Shown piece after piece: positions 22,947 to 34,009 of a stretch of 64,000 nt of DNA. The stretch spans positions 248,001 to 312,000 of the forward strand of contig VNKQ01000015.1 in assembly GCA_016508695.1 (NCBI GenBank), given 5' to 3'. The notes beneath the pieces were generated by a model. It worked only from the letters and a program-made list of their open reading frames with translations, was not told the DNA's origin and did not search any database. This DNA is from Hyphodiscus hymeniophilus. Its lineage: Eukaryota > Ascomycota > Leotiomycetes > Helotiales > Hyphodiscaceae. Position numbers and translations under genes: made by a program. Numbering within the stretch: position 1 is the first letter of the stretch; the number at the start of each line of letters is the position of its first letter.

Positions 22947-25458
22947 ATGCCAGACATACAGGATTCGAAAGAGTTCGGTCCCAACTTGAATGAGAAACAT
23001 GGAATAGGCCAGCTTTCTAGGACACAGCTCACGAAGCGACCGTGGTGGAAACTTGGTGGCGCAGATATAAGCTTTGCGGCGGTGGATCCAGCTTCCATAG
23101 CGGACTCAAGTTCTGGCTCTCTCCAAAATGATGCGGAGCTTGCGGGCGAAAATAACGTACATGGCAGCGTCTTCGACGATTCGGCAGCTGCGCGCTTCTA
23201 CAAGCCTATCGAAAAGTACGAGGGCTTGCACCGATTTGATCCCAATGCAACCTGGACCGCCGAAGAAGAGCGGAAGCTTGTTCGTACGGTATGTCTACCT
23301 TCTCCCTGACACTGCCTAAACGTGTTTCTGAGAAATCCATTGCAGCTTGATTGGAGGATTTGCTTGCCAGCCTGTCTCATGTTCTTCGCTTTACAGCTGG
23401 ATCGGGGCAACATCAGTCAAGCGCTTTCTGACAATATGCTTGGTAAGTTTGAAGCTAAGAGCGTGGTCGTAACTCGATCTGTGAGTGAAAGCTCAATGAG
23501 GTGCATGCAGGTGATCTCAAAATGAACACGAATGACTACAATAACGGAATGTCAATCTTTTACTGTTCATTTCTATTCGCAGAACTACCCTCGCAGCTTA
23601 TTAGCAAGAAAGTGGGCCCCGATAACTGGATACCGTATGTTGCACTCCAGCTTTTATGTTCTAATGTTGATAATTCCATGTACAGTATTCAAATGATTGC
23701 ATGGAGGTACGACCTACAAAGCCACGTGAAGTTTCCTCAATTGATATGTTTTTAGTATCGTTGCAATTTGCCAAATGAAGATTACAGGTCGCACAACATT
23801 TTTCATTACCCGCTTCTTACTTGGCTTCCTTGAAGGGTGAGTTTCCCACCCTGAAAGCAAACAAACCCACACTCTTCAGCTGATGGTCAATCTCTCAACA
23901 GAGGCTTTATTCCTGACGTATGTCCATTGCTACTGACATGTACTCGAGTCCACTGACGTCAACAGGTCATCCTCTACTTGAGCTACTTTTATAAGAACAG
24001 GGAGCTACCGGTCCGCTTGTCTTTCTTTTGGACTTCATATGTCACCACACAAATTGTTGCCTCTTTCTTGGCATATGGAATCCTTCATCTCGGACGTCAC
24101 GGCGGATTAGAAGGCTGGCGTTACCTGTTTGCGATTGAAGGTGGAATTACTGGTCTTCTTGGAGTTCTTTCCTGGTATGTGGAAGATGTGAGTCTTTCCT
24201 ATAACTTCGCTGACTTTGCAGGTTCTACCTTCCACCATCACCAACTCAGACCAAGGCCCATGGATTCAAGGGTTTCTTCCGTGGTAAAGCTGGGTGGTTC
24301 ACTGAAAGAGAGGAAGTCATAATGGTCACACGTATCCTACGCGATGATCCAGGAAAGGCAACTATGCATAATGTTAGTAGCACATCGACTCTGATATTCC
24401 AACCCTTTGATATGACTGACATCTCATTAGAGACAAGCAATCACTCCCAGCCTGCTTTGGCAGAGTCTTTCGGACTATGATATGTAAGTAGCTCAGTCGA
24501 TCGTGTCGTCTAGACTGTCTAATAAGCTTAGGTGGCCAATATATCTGATAGGCTTGACCTGGACTGTCCCCATGGTAAGATGTTTCCATTCCAACTGGTA
24601 GGTATGCGTTGACTCGACTTTCAGACCCCGGAGACGAGCTATCTTACCCTAACCTTGAAATCTCTTGGATTCTCCACCTTCAACACGAACCTACTCACCA
24701 TCCCATCGAGTGTTCTCTTCATCATCCAACTCCTGTTCTGGACATGGCTATCAGAGAAGATCAACCAGAGATTTCTCGTGGGGCTCGTGAGTCAAATATG
24801 GGTCATCCCATTACTAATTGCGCTCGAGACTCTCCCTGCAACCTTTCCCCACGCACAGTGGGTTAGGTTTTCTCTTTCTTCCTTGGTAGTTGGGTACCCA
24901 TACGTCCACGCTATCCTCGGTAAGACAGTCTGACATTTACTATGAACACAAATACTAAAATTGTGTAGTTGCAATCACTAGTAGGAACGCTGGTACCGTA
25001 CGCACTAGAACCGTCGGATCATCTTTATATAACATGGCCGTGCAAATAAGCAACATCATATCAACTCAGGTACGAAGCTTCTGATGTGACCGAATTTACC
25101 TCGTCTTGCTAATTACCTCAGATCTACCGAAACGATGACAAGCCTCTTTATCGAACCGGAAATAAGGTGTTGCTTGGCCTAGCAGCTTACAATGTGTGCC
25201 TCTTCATTGGAGCAAAAGCTTTCTATTACTGGAAGAACAAGTAATTCAAAAAGCTTCTCTGTTGGTTTTTATCGTCATGTACTGATTGTAATGTCCTAGC
25301 AAACGTGACGAGGTCTGGGATTCCATGACTCGAGAGGAGAAGTTGCATTATTTGGCAACCACGACTGACAAAGGAAACAAACGGTAAGCCTTGTTGTCGG
25401 CCATAAAAAAGGGATTGTACTGACATCTTACAGTCTTGACTTCCGATTCGCTCATTAA
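22947..25458 (+). CDS. MFS transporter, anion:cation symporter (Dal5/allantoate permease-like)
   Basis: Fifteen exons give 586 aa: join(22947..23288, 23346..23442, 23511..23634, 23686..23706, 23756..23836, 23902..23917, 23966..24174, 24222..24372, 24431..24483, 24532..24574, 24625..24919, 24969..25069, 25122..25240, 25300..25383, 25434..25458). All 14 junctions keep frame. The protein has a 115-residue cytosolic N-terminus, then LDWRICLPACLMFFALQLDR, the ACS signature QLDRGNISQALSDNMLGDL, MNTNDYNNG, GWRYLFAIEGGITG and WFYLPPSPTQTK, and ends in NKRLDFRFAH, the usual tail of this family. Family members import allantoate, nicotinate, pantothenate or dipeptides with protons across the plasma membrane. 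Two exons are only 21 and 16 nt long. The substrate is unknown; the divergent hydroxylase suggests an aromatic acid. Confidence 0.92.
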
Positions 25459-26340
25459 GGGCTCGTCTGGGTTTATTGGTGCTTTGATGACGAATTCGAA
25501 AGGTTTCCTTGTTTGTGGGGCCATTAATATATATACATTCGAGCCTGGGGGTGACTTTACTTAGCTTTGAATCTGTTGAAAAGATGTGATTAACGGTAAT
25601 ATACTATATACATCCTTTTTGTGGATGGCCAAAGTACCTCTATATACCATATAGATATCATTCATGCCCCTTACTCTGGGACATGTAACGCTGATTAAAT
25701 GAGATTCCAAGATCTCCATTAACGCCGTCGGCTCATTTCAGTCTAGTAACGCGAAGTGCCACAGCTGAGAATCTTACGATAGAGAGATTTGTAGTTTAAA
25801 ACTGGAACACAGCTTCTTTGAGCATGTAATGAATATTATAGAGAGCATCTAAAGTAGGTAGTGTCGAGATAGAAATCGTTAAAAAGCCCACGTTAAACCC
25901 CTCTTCTTTACGCCGCCGGTGTTATTCATACAATTGGTAAACTTTCAACCGTACTTGGAAACAAAATCCGTTGTTTAAAAACTATTGTATTTTTGAAGGA
26001 TGTGTGGATGCCCTTGGCCGAGTGAGCCTTCCTAGGTACCTAATAAGGTATGCTGAGTAAAGCTTGGTCCTGTCGCTCAGGTGATTTGAAATACTGTAGC
26101 CCCACTTCGCTGGATTCCAAACGCCAAGCTGACTTCACATGTTCTGGTTTTCTGAATCAAATATAAAACGTTCAAGTTCCATTGAGAAATAATGCAATAA
26201 AGCATGGTATGAGAAAGTCAAACCCCTGATTCCTCCAGTTCAAGCCGCAAATCCTTGTCTGCCCACCCCGGTTCTCATTCATTACCCGCACCTGCAACCT
26301 GTCCAACTCTGCAGTCTATCACCCCTCTCTCACATCTACA
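25459..26340. other. Intergenic region
   Basis: AT-leaning spacer between the transporter stop and the next monooxygenase. I see no gene. A CT/CA-rich leader (26230-26340) precedes the ATG at 26341. Confidence 0.5.
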
Positions 26341-27567
26341 ATGGCAACAAGCTCTAGAAAACCGATCCTCATCTCTGGCGGTGGCCTTTCCGCACTACTG
26401 CTTGGAAAGGCTCTCCTCCGAGCCTCCATTCCCTTCCTGCTTTTCGAGAGGGATGCGTCGATCTCCTTCCGCGCGCAAGGCTACAGGCTCCGTCTCTCTG
26501 CAGGAGGTTTAGATGCCATCGAGGGTGTCCTCGGCCCAGAAGGCTTCCAAAAATTCTGGGATATTTGCGGCAAGACCGGCGGGGTCGGGCTCGCAGTTGT
26601 CAATGCCGTAACGGGCGAAACGATAGAGCAGATGAACCCGGCGAAGGACGCAGAATCTGAAAAGACCGAGGGGTTGCCTCGACCCCGAGAACAACTCGGA
26701 AGTCGTGATGGGAAGATCGTGGGAATCTCAAGAGGGGACATGCGGAAAGCTTTTATGACTGGGTGTGAATCTTTCATTCATTGGTCTCATCGTGTGACGG
26801 GCTACGAGTTGACATCCTCTGGTGTCCGTGCTATTTTCGCTGATGGCTCCAAATCCGTCGAGGGGGAAATGTTGATTGGAGGTGAGGGTATCTATTCCAA
26901 AGTCTCCAAGCAGCTATCAGAGGGGAAGCTAAAGACTTATGATACCGGTGCAAGGGCCATCCACGGCCAAGCGCCGACCTCTGCATTCAAGGGCCTCGGG
27001 GAAGGTGTTTGGCGCATGATAGACGAATCCAAGTCTAACGGAAAAGTCTTCGTCATGACGAATATTCGGTCAGGTGATATGGATAACCCAGAAGTAGAAT
27101 TCGGATGGACAATGGGAGCTACTCCTGATGTCATTCAACCTCCCAATAATGACTACGCGATAATCGGGAAGCCAGCAGCCGATATGGCCAAAGATCTAAT
27201 CAAAGACTGGCATCCTCGGTTCCAGCCTATGTTCCAACAGATGGTGGATTCCGAGTCGTCGTTCTGGAAAATCACCTGCTCCACTCCTACTGGCGTCCCC
27301 GAATGGAAGAACGAGCCCCGTGTCACTCTCATCGGGGATGCAGTCCACGCAATGACACCTGCTGGCGGGAACGGTGCAAACACGGCTCTGAAGGATTCTG
27401 CCCTCCTTGGTAGATTGCTGGCTGAGGCGGGTGGATATAAAGACGGTGTGACTTTGGCATATGAGAAAGAGATGAGGGTTTATGCCAGTGAAGCGGTTGC
27501 GGCAAGTTACGACCAGGCAAAGGGTATGTTTGGGTTTACCTTTGATGAGAACACTAAGACAATTTAA
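26341..27567 (+). CDS. FAD-dependent monooxygenase (PHBH fold), intronless
   Basis: A single exon of 408 aa. The N-terminal nucleotide-binding strand-turn-helix reads PILISGGGLSALLLGKAL, so the third Gly of GxGxxG is Ala18. A R.YRLRLS segment follows. GEGIYSKV occupies the place of the GADGxxSxxR (DG) motif, and LIGDAVHAMTPAGGNGANTALKD (from residue 330) is a full GD motif. The family hydroxylates or epoxidises aromatic or polyketide-like substrates with FAD. The two altered first motifs are seen in some fungal secondary-metabolism monooxygenases and need not abolish activity. It lies on the same strand as, and 0.9 kb beyond, the Dal5-like transporter, making a possible three-gene set with the monooxygenase at 20132. 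Confidence 0.87.
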   Translation: MATSSRKPILISGGGLSALLLGKALLRASIPFLLFERDASISFRAQGYRLRLSAGGLDAIEGVLGPEGFQKFWDICGKTGGVGLAVVNAVTGETIEQMNPAKDAESEKTEGLPRPREQLGSRDGKIVGISRGDMRKAFMTGCESFIHWSHRVTGYELTSSGVRAIFADGSKSVEGEMLIGGEGIYSKVSKQLSEGKLKTYDTGARAIHGQAPTSAFKGLGEGVWRMIDESKSNGKVFVMTNIRSGDMDNPEVEFGWTMGATPDVIQPPNNDYAIIGKPAADMAKDLIKDWHPRFQPMFQQMVDSESSFWKITCSTPTGVPEWKNEPRVTLIGDAVHAMTPAGGNGANTALKDSALLGRLLAEAGGYKDGVTLAYEKEMRVYASEAVAASYDQAKGMFGFTFDENTKTI

Positions 27568-29008
27568 ATTGGGTAGAGTAGACAGCTAGGTAGAATAGAC
27601 TTTGCATGCTGCTTTGGATACAACTTCTCCTTCATCGGCCAATGTTATTCACAGTAAATTTTGCCAGTCCAAAGCCTTGAAAGTCGATTTCAAGGCCAAG
27701 ATACATGTAAAATCACATCTGCTAAGGGACAAGATATTCTACAGTGACCGTAAAGTTTACATGAAGATGAGAGTCGCCAAGCATCCCTGCCGCTTCCAAT
27801 ATACCCCTAAATAACGACAACTACCTTACATTTGGCAAACCAGCAACCTACCTACCAAGACAACTCCTGCGAAACCTCCCTCATGACTGAAAACAAAACA
27901 ATCCGACTCTTTAATCCGAGCTCAATATAAAATACCTTGTCAGCCCCATTGTCCGCAGCACAACGCACCAGGATTCAGTATCTCCAAACGCATCTCGCAC
28001 TTGCGGCGGACAGAGCTCTTGAAATTGAGCAGCTGTGTGTCACCCTGCATTGATTTTTAAGGCGAGGGATCCCGGCTGCATGTGCCAGAGTCCACTGTGA
28101 CTAGACTTATAACGAGAGAGCCCAACGTCTTCATAGATAGTGTGAGTGTGAACTTGCCTTGAACCGTCTGACTTGTGGTCCGTCGCGCCGGGCCCGGCAG
28201 CGCAAGTTGCTTGAGTCTTGATTGAAGGAGTTTTCACAAAGAGTAATCAGAGTGCATGCGAGGTCGAAGTGCATGGAGAGGAGCAAAGCCTTTGAGACTG
28301 CCGTTTCGTCTTTTGAAGTATCCTCCCCTAATGAGCCGATTTTATATAACCCCTACACCACAGCAAGGGAGGAAACTATCTTATACTGTAGCTCAATGAG
28401 TTTGCTAGCGCTCCCTATCGGCGGCTTCTCCAGATTCACGCTTGCATTCACCCGGTCATGGCAAACTTGCCATGAGGAAATATGTCGTGTGACTGCGGGT
28501 GCTGATAATGAAACGGCCCAAACTTGGAGATGAATTTGATAGATGGCTCTGGGTGACGTCGAGAGGGCAAAGAGAAAAGGGGATTCGACGTAAGCAGAAG
28601 GCCGAGGTCTGTCCGGATGCTGATTGTTGATACTATTCTCATTAACGGTCAAGTGACGACATTGATGTGAGGATGCAAGGTGAAATGGCTGCGAATAAGG
28701 GGAGCTTTTTGTACCTGCGCCACACCGCCACTCCTTTCGCCAAAAATGACGTTTAGGGACAAGGGTCACGCGAGGAAAAAGGGCCATCATGAAATTCCGG
28801 CTTGATGAAACTTCGCTCCGAGAGTGACAGTGAATCAGCGAGGGCTAAGCCAGGCCGAGGCTTTTCTTCCTTTCCTTGTGTGCTTTCCCTTTTTTCTCTT
28901 CTTCTCTGTCACTCCTGATTCTTACCTTCATTCGACCACTAAAATCCTCAAATACTCGAGTACCACTCCTTGAATACCTTCAAACCATTGCGGACAATCA
29001 CACCGATA
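27568..29008. other. Intergenic region
   Basis: A 1.4-kb spacer. Overlapping ORFs on both strands (28222-28790) show no domain features. CT-rich tracts at 28860-28930 lie directly upstream of the lipase gene and are typical of fungal promoters. Confidence 0.5.
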
Positions 29009-30645
29009 ATGGCATCCTACTTCTCACGTCTGAGCCCAGTGCCAGCCTTCTCGCCCTACACAGGACCATACAGAGTTGGTACGATCGATGTCGAATTACC
29101 AATCTCGGAACTTGAATCCCCATCTCCTGCGCCCACAGAAGACATTCCAACAGTCCAATACCGGATCTTCTACCCGTGCGTAGAAGATGCGAGTTGCAAG
29201 AAAAGTGTCAACTGGCTTCCTGCACCACAAAGAGGATATGTTTCCGCCTATACCAGATTTTTGGGAGCGGGCAGTCTGCTGGCAGATGTTATCTCGTAAG
29301 TTTCGTGCTAATTTGCGATGGAATGGCGCTGACCGAAAATAGATACTTTCCTGGTATTCTGAGCTACATCACCATTCCCGCCCTCAAGAATGCCCCTGTC
29401 CTACCTCCGAAAACCAATACTGGAAGATGGCCGCTGATGATCTTCTCGCATGGCCTGGGAGGCTCACGAAATGCATACTCGAGCCTCGTTGGAGCCATTG
29501 CTTCTCACGGCGTGATTGTTATTGCGCCAGAGCACCGAGATGGATCATGTCCAGTCTCCTACATCCGCGATGTACCCTCTCCAAACTCGAACTCTGAGAA
29601 ACCGCGTACCGAATCTTCGAAGCGAACGGTGGATTATCATCGGTTGTCACATACGCCAAGTCCAGAAGTCGAAGCAGGAAGAAATGCACAGCTGAAGATC
29701 CGATTATGGGAATTAGGATTGATCCACGACTCGATTCTGAGAATGGATGAAGGCAAGACTCTTACGAACCTCAACAGCTCTTCTACCAGTCTAGAAGTTT
29801 TCAAGGGAATGATGGAGGTTCACGAGCCGGGCAAGATAACATTCGCAGGTCACTCATTCGGCGCAGCGACTGTCACCCAATTCGTGAAATCAACTTTCTA
29901 TTCTCCTCTAAATTCCTCTGCGCCATCATCATACAAGGCACTCTTCACACCCTCTTCCCGTTCTCGAATCACCACTCAAATTACACCCCAAACCCCCGTC
30001 ATGCTCCTCGATACCTGGTGTCTCCCCCTACGAGCAGCCACAACCCGATGGCTTTGGAATCAACCATTCCCATGCTACCAGCCCTCCGGGCCAGGAGGAT
30101 CCGCTCTGCTCGCGGTGGAATCGCAAGCCTTCTTCAAATGGCGCGTACATCTCAAAGCCACAAAACGTCTTTTGAGCCCAAACCCAAGCACTGATGTCTA
30201 TGATTATCAAAATGGCAAAATCTCAGAGCCGAACTTTTTCTACGCCACCTCCTCAGCACATCTCTCGCAGTCTGATTTCGGTGTTCTCTTCCCTTGGGTA
30301 ACGAAAAAAGTATTCGCAGCCGAAGAGCCCGAACGTGTCATGAAACTCAACGTCCGGGCTATCCTCCAAGTTATGCGAAACTCTGGGCTGGAGATTGGAA
30401 AGACATCCGCCGCGGACATGGAGTTGTCGGATACTGTCAAAGAAGATACGATGGACGACGAATCGATTCTGGGGAAGGAGGAGCAAGTCAGGAGTTGGAA
30501 TTGGCTGAGCACTGATGTTGAAGGCCTGGAAGATGTCGATGATGAGCAGGAGGCGAATGAGCCAAGTGAGGCGGTTGTGGGTAATGAGCTCTTGAAAAGG
30601 AAGGAAGGGACCGGTGAGAGGTTGGAGAACGATATGAAGCTCTAA
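29009..30645 (+). CDS. Platelet-activating-factor acetylhydrolase-like lipase
   Basis: Two exons, join(29009..29295, 29343..30645), give 529 aa; the 47-bp intron has donor GTAAGT and acceptor AAATAG. The N-terminus MASYFSRLSPVPAFSPYTGPYRVGT is the conserved start of fungal PAF-AH type II-like proteins. FSHGLGGSRNAYSS is the oxyanion loop, and GHSFG (residues 265-269, Ser267) carries the nucleophile. MLLDTWCLPL carries the likely catalytic Asp and the SSAHLSQSDFG segment the likely His. Such enzymes hydrolyse short or oxidised sn-2 acyl chains of phospholipids. The C-terminal 80 residues are acidic and low-complexity and not part of the fold. Intracellular, since no signal peptide is seen. Confidence 0.9.
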
Positions 30646-31607
30646 TGAGCTACTGTGTGACGATTTTGTATGTGTATACGATTCATGATATGGGATGGCG
30701 TTGGGATTATGCTGGATTGGTCGCAGAATTTGCATTATTGGGCTTTCAGTAGCAGTAGTAGAGCTGTGCTGCAGTAGAAAGATTCGATAGACAGGGCAAG
30801 TATAGAAGAACCCTTGCAACGAAATTACGGCAGAGCGAGCAAAGATCTGGCTAGAGTAGATATCCAGATAGAGCTAGAAATTTTTAAAGTTCCCGTCTAT
30901 TGCCACAAGCTGTGATTCTATTTCATTCAGTCTTTACTTTGTTCTACCGATTTCGTCGCTAAGTGGCGTTCGTGGAGACAATGGGGGAGCTTTAGCGACA
31001 CCTTGACAGCACCAAAGCAATAGAGATCTGAATCCAGGGTTAACACCTTACATGTGATTCGTAGGGCAATGCAATGCCTGATGTAAGTACCTGGTGGTAA
31101 TATCGAGCGCCGCACAAAAGAGTCACATTTTTGAGGTTGTGTGGTCGACGTTGGACCGAAAAGGTAACGAAAGTCCACAAACCCTTTCCGCCATGTGGAA
31201 AGTTCCCAAGGCAAGCTTTTTACATCCTAACCCTTCATTGACTTTGAGCTTCACAAATGTAAATATATATAATATGATTTCAACCTGCTAGGCAGAAATT
31301 GAGTAAAGCATCAAGTTTTTGATGAAGCCCAGTATTTAATAAATCCGCATCGATTCACTCATTCCTCTCCATTCTGTTTTTCTGGATGCGGAAATAGTCC
31401 TTTACATGAAGGCGCAGGGGTTTCTGATCATTGAGAAACCAACCTCCAGAAGACAAACGTATGTTTCATTCCACGGCCTTTCGCCAGCGGTCAATTTTCT
31501 CTTTCCTCTCCTTTTGGCCAAAGTACTTTCTTTCAAGCTGCCTTCCTCTCCTCTCCACAGGCCGCCTTTCCTTCTTGGGCTTCTCGTCACTTTCAGCTAC
31601 CCACGAT
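30646..31607. other. Intergenic region between convergent genes
   Basis: Spacer between the lipase and the minus-strand hypothetical gene. Short ORFs only. Confidence 0.5.
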
Positions 31608-32320
31608 TCAGTTACGGAATTTGAAGCAGGCTATTACAGGCTTACATTTTGATATGGCAGCAGTGGTAGTCTCTTTCTCGTCTCCATTTGACAACTAAAT
31701 CGGACCATCAGCGAATTGCTTTGCAGCTCGTATCGTTCCTAGGCATACCTTTTTCTCCTCCTGCGTCGATTTTTCCTCTTCAGCTACTGGATCTGACTTT
31801 GCTATGTTGGCAGCATCATCACCTGTCTTCTTGGCTGGGATAGCGGGCGATGTAGATGTCAGAGCCGCCAGATTTCCATCAGCGACGTCGATCACTTGCA
31901 GTCTCGGCTCCCAAACCGATTCTTCGATCAAACAATCGAGAAGATCTTCCTTAGGCAGGGTATACAGCGGCTCCTTCTCCTTTCGCAGAGCGACCCAGTC
32001 ATATTCCCACTCGCCTGTAACACGAACTTATTATGCTGGTCATTGGATGGATCGGTACTCGGCGAACCTTTGGAATCTTTCCTCCCGCGATAACACACCT
32101 GCAATTCTTCGCACCATTGCCATTCCGACCAAGGTTTCTCTTCTGTTGCGTGCTCCTTGATGATATCTGCTCGGTGTTCTGCTTTTACACTCTCGTCGGG
32201 CGTCGAGTCTGACGAAGCGACTTTTGCTGCAACTGCGGGCTCCACGGGCCGCTTGGCCTTTGAAGGAGGGGTTTTCGATCTTGACTTAGACTTGACGGTT
32301 TTTGGTCTTGACATTCTCAA
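31608..32320 (-). CDS. Conserved hypothetical protein, basic Ser/Lys-rich N-terminus (about 201 aa)
   Basis: Model complement(join(31608..31694, 31749..32014, 32068..32320)), 201 aa. The N-terminus is lysine-rich (SRPKTVKSKSRSKTPPSKAKRP) and looks nuclear. A conserved-looking core follows: EKPWSEWQWCEELQVCYRGR, then across intron 1 DSKGEWEYDWVALRKEKEP and LDCLIEESVWEPRLQVID. I do not recognise a named family. The W-rich core with a GEWEYDW segment resembles short uncharacterised fungal proteins. Intron 1 has a weak donor (GTTCGC), chosen because it joins the two W-rich blocks in frame. The last exon is the least certain, and a further intron there is possible. A second ATG lies two codons in (32314). 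Function unknown. Confidence 0.55.
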
Positions 32321-34009
32321 GAGACGATTGATTCAACGCAAGGTGGGCTCTTCAATTGATGTACTGAATGCTCAGAAAAGTAGTTGCAATAAGAAAACAA
32401 GGCTGCCTCGAAGCTTGGATAAAGCTTTCGACATATCCTCGCCCCACCTGTGCGGATCAAGACGACCAAGGACCCTACATCTCGACCCAATTGAACCAAT
32501 CTGATAAATGATATCTTTTAAAGAATACACATTCCATAGGACGGTCAATGGCTGCATCTGCACCCAACAGTACCCACCTCCATACACCCTCCTGCAAAGC
32601 GGTCCAGATCGAGCAGCACTTACAAGCTCTGCTTCCAATGGGAGAACAGGCACTTGCGTCTGTCGACCGGAAGTTCCAGGAACAGGAGTAAATCACGATG
32701 CAGCGATTCAGCCTCGTGGTATATCGTTGGGCATCGCCACGTCGAGTTGCAGATGGTGAAGCAAATCACGTGGTCATGCCCTGCTGCCTCATGCTGCCTA
32801 ATTCCCACCTTTACATCCTTGGACAGGCTACAAGTGGTGAGATCGTAAAGAGTGATCTTCTGGATAGGTGAGGTCCATGTAAGCAGCGCATCGATGTAGA
32901 GGGGTTTGTGGCCAGAATGAAAAGGACCAATTGGATGTCAGAAGCGCAGTAAGTTTGGAATCGGGATTGTCCGGGAGTGTACTCGAGTATCTTGTTAGGA
33001 TGAGAATAGAAGACATCTTCTGCAGCGGGGAGTTGGACGATTGCTTTATCAAAGCTTCGAATCGCCATCAGAGGAGGAAAGGCAGACGATGCCTAGAGAC
33101 TGTTGATCATAAAAAGCATATACTAAGAAGAGGAACGTCCTGTTTCGCATTCAAAAAGGGCGACCCTAGTTATGGATCTGTTTACCCAACATATATCGTT
33201 TCCAATCTTATCGCCTTCAGCAGGGCCTTGTTTCCAGGACTCGTTCCCTCTTTTCTGCACAAAAGAAGGGAAAGATTGGCGTTTCTATGATGATATAGAT
33301 GCTCGTCATGATGTAGTGATATTCCTCCCTCAATATGAAGCCTTGGTATTGTCTTTGAGTGGAGAGAGACGCGGTGCTGGTCCTCGTTAAGAGCAAAGAG
33401 GTACTGGACTAACTGGATGATTTGAGAAAAGTACAATCTAACTTTCGTCTCTATTCCTTCTTTCGTCGGTGACCAACGTAGCAATGCTCTGAATTTTCGT
33501 TCTAAACCGATCTTAGCAACTCTTTTGGCTTGCAAATTGTGCGAGAAATCTCCCGCAGCATCATTAACAATATCAGTGCTGCTATCACGTGATCATCTTA
33601 TTATGTAAGTCTCAGCTCCGCACTTTCCCGACTTCGTGGACTAAAAATTTCTCTCAGACAGCAAAAATGTGCATAAAAATCGACATCGAATGATCTATCC
33701 TCAACTCTCCTCAAATCTTTGAGAAGGATCTCAGAGCTGTAAGTACCTGTCAGCTTTCATTTGGTGGTTCTACGTTAGTCTTACAAAGGCTTTGCATGCG
33801 GTGATGACACAATTCGATGCTTAGGGGAATGACTCTGACTTTATGTCGTTCCTCAATGTCGGCTCAATTCTCTTCGAGAAGACTACAACGGTATCTGAGC
33901 ATTGCAATTGATTTCGATCTTTTATTCAGTCGTTGGATCTTCAGCTTGATTTCAGACTGACACTGGGAATTTCAGATATTCGACATGAGGCCGCGGTAGC
34001 TCCTTCACC
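32321..34009. other. Intergenic region with a candidate 5'-UTR intron of the Sen2 gene
   Basis: No gene recognised between 32321 and 33700. A good donor GTAAGT at 33739 and acceptor TTTCAG ending at 33975 suggest an intron in the Sen2 leader. After it, a five-codon upstream frame (ATG 33985 to TAG 33999) ends 10 bp before the Sen2 start. Confidence 0.5.
33739..33975 (+). other. Candidate 5'-UTR intron of Sen2
   Basis: GTAAGT at 33739 and TTTCAG ending at 33975 lie upstream of the coding start. Splicing would bring the leader to within 35 nt of the ATG and leave one short upstream frame (33985-33999). Confidence 0.4.

Noticed and set aside
28353..28790. 145-codon minus ORF upstream of the lipase
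   Set aside because: Overlaps another ORF on the other strand and has no domain features.
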